DNA of 64,000 nucleotides from Lysinibacillus fusiformis (GCF_003049525.1 NZ_PYWL01000014.1:1-64000), one strand, 5' to 3'; positions 42,482-51,584 are shown, counted from the stretch's first letter. Translations and numbers: made by a program. Notes: generated by a model from the letters alone, not told the origin.

Positions 42482-42680
42482 AAGTAAGAAGGGGTACTAA
42501 AGGGGTACTACTATTTAAAAAGACTTCATAAGTTATTTGAAATGTTCGACATTGTTGCTTGATAACCTTAGGTGTTGCAATATGTAGTGAAATTTTATAT
42601 ACTAATAAACGGCTTAACAAAGCGAAGTAATAGTAGTACTAAGAATATCTGCAACATTTAAAAGAATTTAGCGAAAAGAC
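42482..42680 (+). other. Spacer with inverted and tandem repeats before the S10 promoter
   Basis: Two tandem GGGGTACTA units (42491-42510) are followed by GTACTACTATT (42505-42515), which recurs inverted as AATAGTAGTAC at 42629-42639. No clear terminator for the transporter and no coding sequence are seen. Confidence 0.5.
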
Positions 42681-42709
42681 TTGCTTATTCTTTTTTTATT
42701 GTATATAAT
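42681..42709 (+). promoter_or_regulatory. S10 operon promoter
   Basis: TTGCTT (42681-42686), a 17-base spacer and a perfect TATAAT (42704-42709). It is the main visible promoter for the ~14 kb S10-spc-alpha cluster. Confidence 0.8.
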
Positions 42710-42715
42710 GTTGAA

Positions 42716-42837
42716 TGTTGGTCTTTGACTGCGATGAAGCGAGAGGTTGCCGACACACCCGGCCGCTTTGCCATGGCGGTGTGTGGGAAAATTTTCGTGG
42801 AGAATGTCTAGAAAATAGGCGAGAAGGAGGGAAAATA
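42716..42837 (+). ncRNA. S10 operon leader with conserved hairpin
   Basis: The leader contains GCGAGAGGTTGCCGACACACC, a block I recall as conserved in Bacillales S10 leaders, and the hairpin CACACC (42754-42759) / GGTGTG (42778-42783) with inner GCC/GGC pairing. There is no T-run. A role in regulating rpsJ expression or mRNA stability is inferred. Confidence 0.55.
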
Positions 42838-43146
42838 ATGGCAAAACAAAAGATTCGTATTCGTTTAAAAGCGTATGATCACCGTATTTTAGATCAATCT
42901 GCTGAGAAAATTGTGGAAACTGCAAAACGTTCAGGTGCAAGTGTATCAGGTCCGATTCCACTTCCAACTGAGAAGTCTGTGTACACAATTCTTCGTGCTG
43001 TTCACAAGTACAAAGATTCTCGTGAACAATTCGAAATGCGTACGCATAAACGTCTGATCGATATCGTTAACCCAACACCACAAACTGTTGATGCGTTAAT
43101 GAAACTTGATTTACCATCTGGCGTTGATATCGAAATAAAACTTTAA
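42838..43146 (+). CDS. rpsJ: 30S ribosomal protein S10
   Basis: A 102-residue protein of the 30S head, also NusE in antitermination complexes with NusB and NusG. KIRIRLKAYDHRILDQSAEKIVETAKRSG and the loop GPIPLPTEKSVYTILR are canonical. ATG 42838 follows AAGGAGGG. Confidence 0.96.
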   Translation: MAKQKIRIRLKAYDHRILDQSAEKIVETAKRSGASVSGPIPLPTEKSVYTILRAVHKYKDSREQFEMRTHKRLIDIVNPTPQTVDALMKLDLPSGVDIEIKL

Positions 43147-43192
43147 TGGTAAAAACAATATAACTTTTTAAAACTTACAGGAGGTGTGACAA

Positions 43193-43822
43193 ATGGCTAA
43201 AGGAATCTTAGGTAGAAAAATTGGTATGACACAAGTTTTCGCTGAAAACGGCGATTTAATCCCGGTAACAGTTATCGAAGCTACTCCAAACGTAGTACTT
43301 CAAAAGAAAACTGTTGAAACAGACGGCTACGAAGCAATTCAAGTTGGTTTCGAAGATAAGCGCGTTAAGCTTTCTAACAAACCACAACAAGGTCACGTAG
43401 CAAAAGCGAACACTGCTCCTAAGCGCTTCATTCGTGAATTCCGCAACGTGAACGTGGAAGAGTACGAAGTTGGTCAAGAAGTCAAAGTAGAAATTTTCGC
43501 AGAAGGCGATGTAATCGATGTAACAGGTGTTACTAAGGGTAAAGGTTTCCAAGGTGTAATTAAACGCCACGGACAATCTCGTGGTCCTATGGCCCACGGT
43601 TCTCGTTACCACCGTCGTCCTGGTTCAATGGGTCCAGTTGCTCCGAACCGCGTATTTAAACAAAAGAAATTACCTGGTCAAATGGGTGGCAATGTAGTTA
43701 CAATCCAAAACTTAGAAGTCGTGAAAGTTGATACAGATCGTAACTTACTACTTGTTAAAGGTAATGTTCCTGGTTCTAAAAAAGCTCTAGTTACAGTAAA
43801 AACTGCAATTAAAGCTAAGTAA
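43193..43822 (+). CDS. rplC: 50S ribosomal protein L3
   Basis: A 209-residue early-assembly protein near the peptidyl-transferase centre. KGILGRKIGMTQVF, the loop GKGFQGVIKRHGQSRGPMAHGSRYHRRPGSMG and GQMGGNVVTIQNLEVVKVD are typical. AGGAGGTG precedes the start. Confidence 0.96.
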   Translation: MAKGILGRKIGMTQVFAENGDLIPVTVIEATPNVVLQKKTVETDGYEAIQVGFEDKRVKLSNKPQQGHVAKANTAPKRFIREFRNVNVEEYEVGQEVKVEIFAEGDVIDVTGVTKGKGFQGVIKRHGQSRGPMAHGSRYHRRPGSMGPVAPNRVFKQKKLPGQMGGNVVTIQNLEVVKVDTDRNLLLVKGNVPGSKKALVTVKTAIKAK

Positions 43823-43848
43823 TCACTTAAGGAAAGGAGGAAACAGGA

Positions 43849-44472
43849 ATGACAAAAGTATCTGTACTTAGTCAAACAGGTGCTTCAGTTGGTGAAATCG
43901 AATTAAACGATGCGATCTTCGGAATCGAGCCAAATGAAGCAGTATTATTCGACGCAGTAGTAGCTCAACGCGCTTCTCTACGTCAAGGTAATCACAAGGT
44001 TAAAAACCGTTCTGAAGTTGCTGGTGGTGGTCGTAAGCCATGGCGTCAAAAAGGAACTGGTCGTGCTCGACAAGGTTCTATCCGTTCTCCACAATGGCGC
44101 GGCGGTGGTATCGTATTCGGTCCTACTCCACGTAGCTATTCTTATAAATTACCTAAAAAAGTTCGTCGCTTAGCTCTTAAATCTGCTTTATCAGCTAAAG
44201 TAGTAGAACAAAACTTCTTAGTTCTTGATGCTCTAACTCTAGCAGCACCAAAAACAAAAGAATTCACAAAAATCCTTAAAGATCTTTCTTTAGAGAAAAA
44301 ATCTTTATTCGTAACTGCTGACCTAGATGAAAACGTAGCATTATCTGCTCGTAACATCCCTGGTGTAACAGTTTTAACTGCAAATGGAATCAACGTTCTT
44401 GATCTTTTAGGTCACGAAAAAGTTGTATTCACTAAATCTGCAGTAGAAAAAGTTGAGGAGGTGCTTGGATAA
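43849..44472 (+). CDS. rplD: 50S ribosomal protein L4
   Basis: A 207-residue protein with the extended exit-tunnel loop [29 protein letters not shown]. In E. coli L4 represses the S10 operon; that mechanism is not established for Bacillales. The tunnel loop shows no macrolide-resistance deletion or insertion that I can see. The stop overlaps the rplW start by one base. Confidence 0.96.
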
Positions 44473-44756
44473 TGGAAGCACGTGATATTTTAAAACGTCC
44501 GGTCATTACTGAGCGTTCTTCAGAACTTATGGCAGAGAAAAAGTATACTTTCGAAGTAGACACTCGCGCTAATAAAACTCAAGTAAAAGACGCTGTAGAA
44601 GAAATCTTTGGTGTAAATGTTGAGAAAGTAAACGTTCTTAACTACAAAGGTAAATTCAAACGCGTTGGCCGTTACGGTGGTTACACTAACAAACGTCGTA
44701 AAGCGATTGTTAAATTAACTGCTGATAGCAAAGAAATCGAATTATTCGAAATGTAA
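44472..44756 (+). CDS. rplW: 50S ribosomal protein L23
   Basis: A 94-residue tunnel-exit protein that docks trigger factor and SRP. It begins [20 protein letters not shown] and ends TADSKEIELFEM. Its start overlaps the rplD stop (TAATG), implying coupling. Confidence 0.95.
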   Translation: MEARDILKRPVITERSSELMAEKKYTFEVDTRANKTQVKDAVEEIFGVNVEKVNVLNYKGKFKRVGRYGGYTNKRRKAIVKLTADSKEIELFEM

Positions 44757-44804
44757 TCCCTAGTGGATTTATGATTTGAACACTCAAGAAGGAGGGAAAA
44801 CACA

Positions 44805-45635
44805 ATGGCGATTAAAAAGTATAAACCTACCTCTAATGGTCGTCGTAACATGACGTCATTAGACTTTGCGGAAATTACAACTAACAAGCCTGAGAAATCA
44901 TTGCTTGAACCAACTAAACGCAAAGCTGGTCGTAACAACCAAGGTAAAATCACTGTTCGTCATCATGGTGGTGGTCATAAGAAGCAATACCGTGTTATCG
45001 ATTTCAAACGTGTTAAAGATAGCATTCCGGCAAAAGTTGCTACTATTGAATATGATCCAAACCGTTCTGCGAATATCGCATTAATCAATTACGCTGATGG
45101 AGCAAAAGCTTATATCTTAGCACCTAAAGGTCTAGAGGTTGGTCAAACAATCGTTTCTGGTCCGGATGCTGATATTAAAGTAGGTAACGCTTTACCATTA
45201 GCAAACATTCCAATGGGTACTACAATCCATAACATCGAGTTAAAACCTGGTAAAGGTGGACAATTAGTACGTTCTGCTGGTACTTCTGCTCAAGTACTTG
45301 GTCGTGAAGGAAAGTACGTAATCGTTCGTCTTCAATCTGGTGAAGTACGTTTAGTGTTAGCTACTTGCCGCGCTACAATCGGTCAAGTTGGTAATGAACA
45401 ACACGAACTTGTACACATCGGTAAAGCAGGTCGTAGCCGTTGGTTAGGCAAACGCCCAGAAGTTCGTGGTTCTGTAATGAACCCTAACGATCACCCACAC
45501 GGTGGTGGTGAAGGACGTTCTCCAATCGGACGTAAATCACCAATGACTCCTTGGGGTAAACCAGCACTTGGTTACAAAACTCGCAAGAAGAAAAACAAAT
45601 CGGATAAATTTATCATCCGTGGTCGTAAAAAATAA
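44805..45635 (+). CDS. rplB: 50S ribosomal protein L2
   Basis: A 276-residue protein needed for subunit association and peptidyl transfer. GRNNQGKITVRHHGGGHKKQYR in the N-terminal domain and MNPNDHPHGGGEGRSPIGRKSPMTPWGKPALG with the conserved His loop are intact. It ends in a basic tail. Confidence 0.97.
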   Translation: MAIKKYKPTSNGRRNMTSLDFAEITTNKPEKSLLEPTKRKAGRNNQGKITVRHHGGGHKKQYRVIDFKRVKDSIPAKVATIEYDPNRSANIALINYADGAKAYILAPKGLEVGQTIVSGPDADIKVGNALPLANIPMGTTIHNIELKPGKGGQLVRSAGTSAQVLGREGKYVIVRLQSGEVRLVLATCRATIGQVGNEQHELVHIGKAGRSRWLGKRPEVRGSVMNPNDHPHGGGEGRSPIGRKSPMTPWGKPALGYKTRKKKNKSDKFIIRGRKK

Positions 45636-45695
45636 AGTGGTTAAACTACGGTTCTATGTGAGAGCCGTGGTGGAATCACAGAGGGAGGTTCCTAC

Positions 45696-45974
45696 ATGGG
45701 TCGCAGCTTGAAAAAAGGACCTTTTGTCGATGACCACTTAATAAAAAAAGTGGAAGTACAAGAGGCTTCTGAGAAAAAACAAGTTATCAAAACTTGGTCA
45801 CGCCGTTCTACAATCTTTCCGAACTTTATCGGTTTAACGATTGCTGTATATGATGGACGTAAACATGTTCCTGTATACGTAACAGAAGATATGGTAGGCC
45901 ATAAACTTGGTGAGTTCGCACCGACACGTACTTACAAAGGTCACGGTGCAGACGACAAGAAAACAAGACGCTAA
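45696..45974 (+). CDS. rpsS: 30S ribosomal protein S19
   Basis: A 92-residue head protein: GRSLKKGPFVDDHLIKKVE, WSRRSTIFPNFIGLTIAVYDG and EFAPTRTYKGHG are canonical. A hairpin ACGGTTCT/AGAGCCGT lies in the 60-base gap after rplB. Confidence 0.96.
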   Translation: MGRSLKKGPFVDDHLIKKVEVQEASEKKQVIKTWSRRSTIFPNFIGLTIAVYDGRKHVPVYVTEDMVGHKLGEFAPTRTYKGHGADDKKTRR

Positions 45975-45996
45975 TTTTGAGAGGAGGTAAATCCTA

Positions 45997-46341
45997 ATGA
46001 CACAAGCTAAAGCTATCGCTCGTACAGTACGCATTGCTCCTCGCAAAGTACGTCTAGTTGTAGACTTAATCCGAGGCAAGCAAGTTGGTGAGGCAGTTGC
46101 AATTTTACGTCATACTCCAAAAGCGGCGTCTCCAGTCGTTGAGAAAGTATTAAAATCTGCAGTTGCTAATGCTGAGCACAACTACGATCTTGACATCAAC
46201 TCTTTAGTAGTTTCTGAAGTGTTCGTTGATGAAGGTCCAACTTTAAAACGTTTCCGTCCACGTGCGCAAGGACGTGCAAGCGCAATTAACAAACGCACAA
46301 GCCACATCACTCTAGTGGTATCTGAGAAGAAGGAGGGTTAA
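45997..46341 (+). CDS. rplV: 50S ribosomal protein L22
   Basis: A 114-residue exit-tunnel protein. ARTVRIAPRKVRLVVDLIRGK and the beta-hairpin EGPTLKRFRPRAQGRASAINKRTSH are conserved, with no visible macrolide-resistance change. AGAGGAGG precedes the ATG. Confidence 0.96.
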   Translation: MTQAKAIARTVRIAPRKVRLVVDLIRGKQVGEAVAILRHTPKAASPVVEKVLKSAVANAEHNYDLDINSLVVSEVFVDEGPTLKRFRPRAQGRASAINKRTSHITLVVSEKKEG

Positions 46342-46344
46342 TCC

Positions 46345-46998
46345 GTGGGTCAAAAAGTACATCCAATAGGACTACGCGTTGGTATTATTCGTGACTGGGA
46401 GTCAAAATGGTACGCTGAAAAAGACTATGCAACTCTACTTCACGAAGACATCAAAGTGCGTAAATATATTGAAACGGCTCTTAAAGACGCTTCTGTTTCT
46501 AAAGTGGAAATCGAACGTGCTGCAAACCGTGTAAACATTACAATTCACACTGCGAAACCAGGTATGGTAATCGGTAAAGGTGGTACTGAAGTTGAAAATC
46601 TTCGTAAATACCTTAGCGAGTTAACTGGTAAACGTGTACACATCAACATCATTGAAATTAAACGTGCAGATCTTGACGCTCGTCTAGTAGCTGAAAACAT
46701 CGCTCGTCAATTAGAAAACCGTGTATCATTCCGTCGTGCGCAAAAGCAAGCGATCCAACGCACAATCCGTGCTGGTGCAAAAGGAATTAAAACACAAGTA
46801 TCTGGTCGTTTAGGTGGCGCTGATATCGCGCGTGCTGAACACTATAGTGAAGGAACTGTTCCACTTCATACTCTACGTGCTGACATTGATTATGCACACG
46901 CAGAAGCTGACACTACTTACGGTAAATTAGGCGTTAAAGTATGGATCTACCGTGGTGAAGTTCTTCCTACGAAGAAATCTGTGGAAGGAGGCAAATAA
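46345..46998 (+). CDS. rpsC: 30S ribosomal protein S3
   Basis: A 217-residue mRNA-entry protein with a KH domain (PGMVIGKGGTEVENLRKYL). GTG 46345 is three bases after the rplV stop, with GGAGG inside the rplV 3' end. It ends SVEGGK, giving the ribosome-binding site of rplP. Confidence 0.96.
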   Translation: MGQKVHPIGLRVGIIRDWESKWYAEKDYATLLHEDIKVRKYIETALKDASVSKVEIERAANRVNITIHTAKPGMVIGKGGTEVENLRKYLSELTGKRVHINIIEIKRADLDARLVAENIARQLENRVSFRRAQKQAIQRTIRAGAKGIKTQVSGRLGGADIARAEHYSEGTVPLHTLRADIDYAHAEADTTYGKLGVKVWIYRGEVLPTKKSVEGGK

Positions 46999-46999
46999 T

Positions 47000-47434
47000 A
47001 TGTTATTGCCTAAACGCGTAAAATACCGTCGTGAACACCGCGGAAACATGCGTGGCGAAGCGAAAGGCGGCAAGGAAGTATCTTTCGGCGAATGGGGCTT
47101 ACAAGCTCAAACAGCTAGCTGGATTACTAACCGTCAAATCGAATCTGCACGTATCGCGATGACTCGTTACATGAAACGTGGCGGTAAAGTTTGGATTAAA
47201 ATCTTCCCACATAAACCTTACACTAAAAAACCTCTAGAAGTCCGCATGGGTTCTGGTAAAGGTTCTCCTGAAGGTTGGGTAGCAGTAGTAAAACCAGGAA
47301 AAATTATGTTCGAAATTGCTGGTGTATCTGAAGAGATCGCACGCGAAGCACTTCGTTTAGCATCACATAAGCTTCCTGTTAAATGTAAGATCGTAAAACG
47401 TCAAGAAACTGGTGGTGAATCTAATGAAAGCTAA
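47000..47434 (+). CDS. rplP: 50S ribosomal protein L16
   Basis: A 144-residue protein next to the A-site tRNA. MLLPKRVKYRREHRGNMRG and GSGKGSPEGWVAVVKPGKIMFE are characteristic. ATG 47000 is used because upstream in-frame codons lie inside rpsC and are not homologous. Its end overlaps rpmC. Confidence 0.95.
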   Translation: MLLPKRVKYRREHRGNMRGEAKGGKEVSFGEWGLQAQTASWITNRQIESARIAMTRYMKRGGKVWIKIFPHKPYTKKPLEVRMGSGKGSPEGWVAVVKPGKIMFEIAGVSEEIAREALRLASHKLPVKCKIVKRQETGGESNES

Positions 47435-47624
47435 TGAAATCCGTGACCTTGCCACTTCTGAAATTGAATTAAAAGTGAAATCACTGAAAGAAGAGCTTTT
47501 CAACCTTCGCTTCCAATTGGCGACTGGTCAATTAGAAAACACAGCTCGTATTCGTGAAGTGCGTAAAGCAATCGCGCGTATGAAAACTGTTATTCGTGAA
47601 AGAGAAATCAGTGCAAATAACTGA
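47424..47624 (+). CDS. rpmC: 50S ribosomal protein L29
   Basis: A 66-residue two-helix protein at the tunnel exit: MKANEIRDLATSEIELKVKS and FNLRFQLATGQLENTARIREVRK. ATG 47424 lies 11 bases inside the 3' end of rplP with GGTGG upstream. Confidence 0.94.
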   Translation: MKANEIRDLATSEIELKVKSLKEELFNLRFQLATGQLENTARIREVRKAIARMKTVIREREISANN

Positions 47625-47642
47625 TAAAGGAGGTTTTCAAGT

Positions 47643-47906
47643 ATGACTGAGCGTAACCAACGCAAAGTTTACACGGGCCGCGTTGTTTCAGATAAAATGG
47701 ACAAAACTGTTACTGTTTTAGTTGAAACTCACAAAAAGCACAAGCTTTACGGTAAACGTGTAAAATACTCTAAAAAGTTTAAAGCTCATGATGAGCAAAA
47801 CCAAGCGAAAATCGGTGATATCGTACGTATCATGGAGACTCGCCCGCTATCAGCTACTAAACGTTTCCGTCTAGTTGAAGTTGTAGAAAAAGCGGTTATT
47901 ATTTAA
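47643..47906 (+). CDS. rpsQ: 30S ribosomal protein S17
   Basis: An 87-residue OB-fold primary binder of 16S rRNA: RKVYTGRVVSDKMDKTVTVLVE and the loop KHKLYGKRVKYSKKFKAHDE. AAGGAGG precedes it. Confidence 0.95.
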   Translation: MTERNQRKVYTGRVVSDKMDKTVTVLVETHKKHKLYGKRVKYSKKFKAHDEQNQAKIGDIVRIMETRPLSATKRFRLVEVVEKAVII

Positions 47907-47948
47907 TAACTATTTCGGAACAACCATTTCCGAAGGGAGGTAACCTAA

Positions 47949-48317
47949 GTGATCCAACAAGAAAGTCGTATGAAAGTTGCTGACAACTCAGGTGCACGTG
48001 AAGTTCTTACAATTAAAGTGCTTGGTGGCTCTGGCCGTAAAACTGCTAACATCGGTGATATCGTTGTTTGTACAGTTAAGAAAGCAACACCAGGTGGCGT
48101 TGTCAAGAAGGGTGACGTTGTTAAAGCTGTTATCGTTCGTACTAAATCAGGCGTTCGTCGTAAAGACGGTACGTACATCAAATTTGATGAAAATGCTTGT
48201 GTAATTATTCGTGATGATAAATCACCACGCGGAACTCGTATTTTCGGACCTGTTGCACGTGAATTACGTGACAGCAACTTCATGAAAATCGTTTCTCTAG
48301 CTCCAGAAGTTCTTTAA
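47949..48317 (+). CDS. rplN: 50S ribosomal protein L14
   Basis: A 122-residue protein at the subunit interface. IQQESRMKVADNSGAREVLTIKVLGGSGRK is canonical; GTG 47949 follows GAAGGGAGG. First gene of the classical spc group, with no separate promoter seen. Confidence 0.96.
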   Translation: MIQQESRMKVADNSGAREVLTIKVLGGSGRKTANIGDIVVCTVKKATPGGVVKKGDVVKAVIVRTKSGVRRKDGTYIKFDENACVIIRDDKSPRGTRIFGPVARELRDSNFMKIVSLAPEVL

Positions 48318-48352
48318 TTTCATGATAGTGCCAATCAAGGAGGTGCGACAGC

Positions 48353-48661
48353 ATGCATGTAAAAAAAGGTGACAAGGTTAAGGTTATCACTGGTAAGGAC
48401 AAAGGCAAAGAAGGAGTAATCCTAGCTGCTTTCCCTAAACAAGATCGCGTTCTTGTTGAAGGTGTTAATATCGTGAAAAAACACGTTAAACCTAACCAAT
48501 TGAATCCACAAGGTGGGATTGTAAGCCAAGAGGCTGCAATTCACGTTTCGAACGTAATGCTAATCGATCCTAAATCTGGCGAGCCGACTCGTGTAGGTTA
48601 TAAAATCGAAAACGGTAAAAAAGTTCGTGTTGCAAAAAAATCAGGTGCAGTAATCGACTAA
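48353..48661 (+). CDS. rplX: 50S ribosomal protein L24
   Basis: A 102-residue assembly-initiating protein with a KOW motif (KGDKVKVITGKDKGKEGVIL) and GVNIVKKHVKPNQLNPQGGI. Two in-frame ATGs lie close together; MHVKKGDKV fits the family and the AGGAGGTG spacing. Confidence 0.95.
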   Translation: MHVKKGDKVKVITGKDKGKEGVILAAFPKQDRVLVEGVNIVKKHVKPNQLNPQGGIVSQEAAIHVSNVMLIDPKSGEPTRVGYKIENGKKVRVAKKSGAVID

Positions 48662-48690
48662 TTAGTAAATAAAAGAAGGGAGGTACACAC

Positions 48691-49230
48691 ATGAGCCGCC
48701 TAAAAGAAAAGTATTTAAATGAAGTTTCTCCTGCTCTTATGAGCAAATTTGGATATAAATCAGTTATGCAATTGCCGAAAGTTGACAAAATCGTTATCAA
48801 CATGGGTGTTGGTGATGCTGTTCAAAACTCTAAAGCATTAGATGCAGCTGTAGAAGAATTAACAATTATCACTGGTCAAAAACCAGTAGTAACTAAAGCG
48901 AAAAAATCGATCGCTGGTTTCCGTTTACGTGAAGGTATGCCTATCGGTGCTAAAGTTACATTACGCGGTGAGCGTATGTATGAATTCTTGGACAAATTAA
49001 TCTCAATTTCACTTCCTCGTGTACGTGACTTCCGTGGTGTTTCTAAAAAAGCATTCGATGGTCGCGGTAACTACACTCTAGGTGTTAAAGAGCAATTAAT
49101 TTTCCCAGAAATCGATTACGATAAAGTTTCAAAAGTACGCGGTATGGACATCGTGATCGTAACGACAGCGAACTCTGACGAAGAAGCTCGCGAGTTATTG
49201 ACACAATTCGGTATGCCGTTCCAAAAGTAA
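48691..49230 (+). CDS. rplE: 50S ribosomal protein L5
   Basis: A 179-residue 5S rRNA-binding protein of the central protuberance: MSRLKEKYLNEVSPALM, KIVINMGVGDAVQNSK, FRLREGMPIGAKVTLRGERMYEFLD and the C-terminal GMDIVIVTTANSDEEARELL. Confidence 0.96.
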   Translation: MSRLKEKYLNEVSPALMSKFGYKSVMQLPKVDKIVINMGVGDAVQNSKALDAAVEELTIITGQKPVVTKAKKSIAGFRLREGMPIGAKVTLRGERMYEFLDKLISISLPRVRDFRGVSKKAFDGRGNYTLGVKEQLIFPEIDYDKVSKVRGMDIVIVTTANSDEEARELLTQFGMPFQK

Positions 49231-49251
49231 TCAAACAAGGAGGGCGAAAAC

Positions 49252-49437
49252 GTGGCTAAAAAATCTATGATCGTTAAACAACAACGTAAGCAAAAGTTTA
49301 AAGTGCAAGAATATACACGTTGTGAACGCTGTGGCCGTCCACACTCTGTATATCGCAAATTCAAACTTTGCCGTATTTGTTTCCGAGAACTTGCATATAA
49401 GGGACAAATTCCTGGCGTGAAAAAAGCCAGCTGGTAA
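49252..49437 (+). CDS. rpsZ: 30S ribosomal protein S14, zinc-binding type Z
   Basis: A 61-residue short S14 with the zinc ribbon CERCGRPHSVYRKFKLCRIC. GTG start with AAGGAGGGCG upstream. A zinc-independent paralog may exist elsewhere, as in B. subtilis, but is not in this window. Confidence 0.94.
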   Translation: MAKKSMIVKQQRKQKFKVQEYTRCERCGRPHSVYRKFKLCRICFRELAYKGQIPGVKKASW

Positions 49438-49466
49438 TCCCCTAATTTGGGAAGGAGGTAAATGTA

Positions 49467-49865
49467 ATGACAATGACTGATCCGATTGCAGATATGCTTA
49501 CTCGCATTCGTAATGCGAACATGGTTCGTCACGAGAAGTTAGAAGTACCAGCTTCCAACGTGAAAAAAGAAATCGCTGAAATTTTAAAGCGTGAAGGTTT
49601 CGTACGTGACGTAGAATACGTGGAAGACAACAAGCAAGGTATTATCCGTATCTTCTTAAAATATGGTAAAGATAACGAGCGTGTTATCACTGGCTTAAAA
49701 CGTATTTCTAAACCTGGTCTACGCGTATACGCAAAAACAAATGAAGTTCCTAAAGTACTGAACGGTCTTGGTATCGCTTTAGTGTCAACTTCACAAGGTT
49801 TATTAACAGATAAAGAAGCTCGCGCTAAACAAGTTGGCGGCGAAGTTCTAGCATACGTTTGGTAA
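49467..49865 (+). CDS. rpsH: 30S ribosomal protein S8
   Basis: A 132-residue central-domain rRNA binder: DPIADMLTRIRNANMVRHEKLEVP and the C-terminal GIALVSTSQGLLTDKEARAKQVGGEVLAYVW. In E. coli S8 represses the spc operon at rplE; no such site was identified here. Confidence 0.96.
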   Translation: MTMTDPIADMLTRIRNANMVRHEKLEVPASNVKKEIAEILKREGFVRDVEYVEDNKQGIIRIFLKYGKDNERVITGLKRISKPGLRVYAKTNEVPKVLNGLGIALVSTSQGLLTDKEARAKQVGGEVLAYVW

Positions 49866-49895
49866 TTAGCAATAAATGAATGGAGGTGCAACTAA

Positions 49896-50435
49896 ATGTC
49901 TCGTGTAGGTAAAAAAATTATCGAGGTACCAGCTAACGTAACTGTTACTGTTGCAGCTGACAACACTGTTACTGTTAAAGGTCCTAAAGGCGAACTTGTT
50001 CGTTCTTTCCACCAAGATATGAAAATTGAGCAAGAAGGTAACGTAATCTCAGTATCACGTCCTTCTGAATCAAAAGAACACCGCACAAACCACGGTACTA
50101 CTCGTGCGCTTCTAGCGAACATGGTTACTGGAGTTTCTGCAGGTTTCGAAAAAGCTTTAGAACTTATCGGTGTTGGTTACCGTGCGCAATTACAAGGCAA
50201 AAAACTTGTACTTAACGTAGGTTACTCTCACCCAGTAGAGTTCACACCTGAAGATGGTCTTGAAATTGAAGTTCCTTCTAACACTAAAATCATCATTAAA
50301 GGTATTAGCAAAGAGCGCGTTGGTGCTCTAGCATCTAACATCCGTGACGTTCGTCCACCAGAGCCATATAAAGGTAAAGGTATCCGTTACGAAGGCGAAT
50401 ACGTTCGTCGTAAAGAAGGTAAAACAGGTAAATAA
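49896..50435 (+). CDS. rplF: 50S ribosomal protein L6
   Basis: A 179-residue protein with two similar domains, near the factor-binding site: SRVGKKIIEVPANVTV and the C-terminal ISKERVGALASNIRDVRPPEPYKGKGIRYEGE. Confidence 0.96.
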   Translation: MSRVGKKIIEVPANVTVTVAADNTVTVKGPKGELVRSFHQDMKIEQEGNVISVSRPSESKEHRTNHGTTRALLANMVTGVSAGFEKALELIGVGYRAQLQGKKLVLNVGYSHPVEFTPEDGLEIEVPSNTKIIIKGISKERVGALASNIRDVRPPEPYKGKGIRYEGEYVRRKEGKTGK

Positions 50436-50467
50436 TGCTGCTTAAGCATTAGAAAGGAGTGACCCTT

Positions 50468-50827
50468 GTGATTACGAAACAGGATAAAAATCAAGTTCGT
50501 AAAAAACGTCATGCGCGAGTACGTTCTAAAATTTCGGGTACTGCTGAGCGTCCACGCTTAAACGTATTCCGTTCTAACAAGAACATCTACGCTCAACTTA
50601 TCGATGACGTAGCAGGCGTAACAATTGTTAGCGCATCTTCTCAAGAAAAAGGTTTTGAAGGTGCTGGTAGCAATGTTGAAACTGCATCAAAAATCGGTGA
50701 AACAATCGCGAAACGCGCTGCGGAAAAAAATATTACTGCTGTAGTTTTTGACCGTGGTGGTTACTTATATCATGGACGCGTGAAAGCTTTAGCTGAAGCT
50801 GCACGTGAGAATGGTTTAGAATTTTAA
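50468..50827 (+). CDS. rplR: 50S ribosomal protein L18
   Basis: A 119-residue 5S rRNA-binding protein: ITKQDKNQVRKKRHARVRSK, GTAERPRLNVFRSNKNIYAQ and the C-terminal FDRGGYLYHGRVKALAEAARE. GTG 50468 fits the family start and lies six bases after AAAGGAGTG; GTG 50459 is inside that site. Confidence 0.95.
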   Translation: MITKQDKNQVRKKRHARVRSKISGTAERPRLNVFRSNKNIYAQLIDDVAGVTIVSASSQEKGFEGAGSNVETASKIGETIAKRAAEKNITAVVFDRGGYLYHGRVKALAEAARENGLEF

Positions 50828-50848
50828 TAAGAAGGAGGGACACATTTC

Positions 50849-51352
50849 ATGAGTCGAATTGACGCAAACAAACTTGGAGAACTTGAAGAACGCGTAGTTA
50901 CTATTAACCGTGTTGCTAAAGTTGTTAAAGGTGGACGTCGCTTCCGCTTCACAGCACTTGTTGTTGTTGGCGATAGAAACGGTCATGTAGGTTTCGGTAC
51001 TGGTAAAGCTCAAGAGGTTCCAGATGCTATCCGTAAAGCTGTTGAAGATGCGAAGAAAAACTTAGTAGAAGTGCCACGTGTTGGTGGAACAACTCCACAC
51101 CTAGTGCTTGGTCGCTTCGGTGCAGGAGAAATCCTAATTAAACCTGCTGCTCCTGGTACAGGGGTTATCGCTGGTGGTCCAGTACGTGCAGTACTAGAAC
51201 TTGCTGGTATTACTGATATTCTTTCAAAATCTCTTGGATCTAACACACCAATCAACATGGTGCGTGCAACTGTTCAAGGTTTAACTGAATTAAAACGCGT
51301 AGAGGACGTAGCAAAATTACGTGGTAAATCAGTGGAAGAAATATTAGGATAA
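50849..51352 (+). CDS. rpsE: 30S ribosomal protein S5
   Basis: A 167-residue fidelity protein. [26 protein letters not shown] contains the loop where spectinomycin-resistance changes occur; no deletion is seen. The C-terminal domain [25 protein letters not shown] is intact. Confidence 0.96.
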
Positions 51353-51367
51353 GGGGGGAAAGATAAT

Positions 51368-51550
51368 ATGGCTAACAAATTAGAAATCACCCTTACTAAA
51401 TCTGTGATTGGTACTAAACCTGCTCAACGCAAAACTGTTGAAGCTCTAGGTTTACGTAAATTACACCAAACTGTAGAGAAAGCTGATAACGCAGCTACTC
51501 GCGGTATGCTTGATAAAGTAGCTCACTTAGTTACTGTAAAAGAAATTTAA
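51368..51550 (+). CDS. rpmD: 50S ribosomal protein L30
   Basis: A 60-residue protein: LEITLTKSVIGTKPAQRKTVEALGLRKLHQTV. GGGGGGAAAG precedes the start. Between rpsE and rplO, as in all Bacillales spc operons. Confidence 0.95.
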   Translation: MANKLEITLTKSVIGTKPAQRKTVEALGLRKLHQTVEKADNAATRGMLDKVAHLVTVKEI

Positions 51551-51584
51551 TTTCTAATTAATGAACAAGGAGGTGCCACCCACT

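Noticed and set aside
44681..44953. Many minus-strand open frames over ribosomal genes
   Set aside because: They are antisense shadows of highly biased codon use, without ribosome-binding sites or recognisable products.
50849..51010. Spectinomycin-resistance change in rpsE
   Set aside because: The loop has its normal length and no known resistance substitution could be identified.
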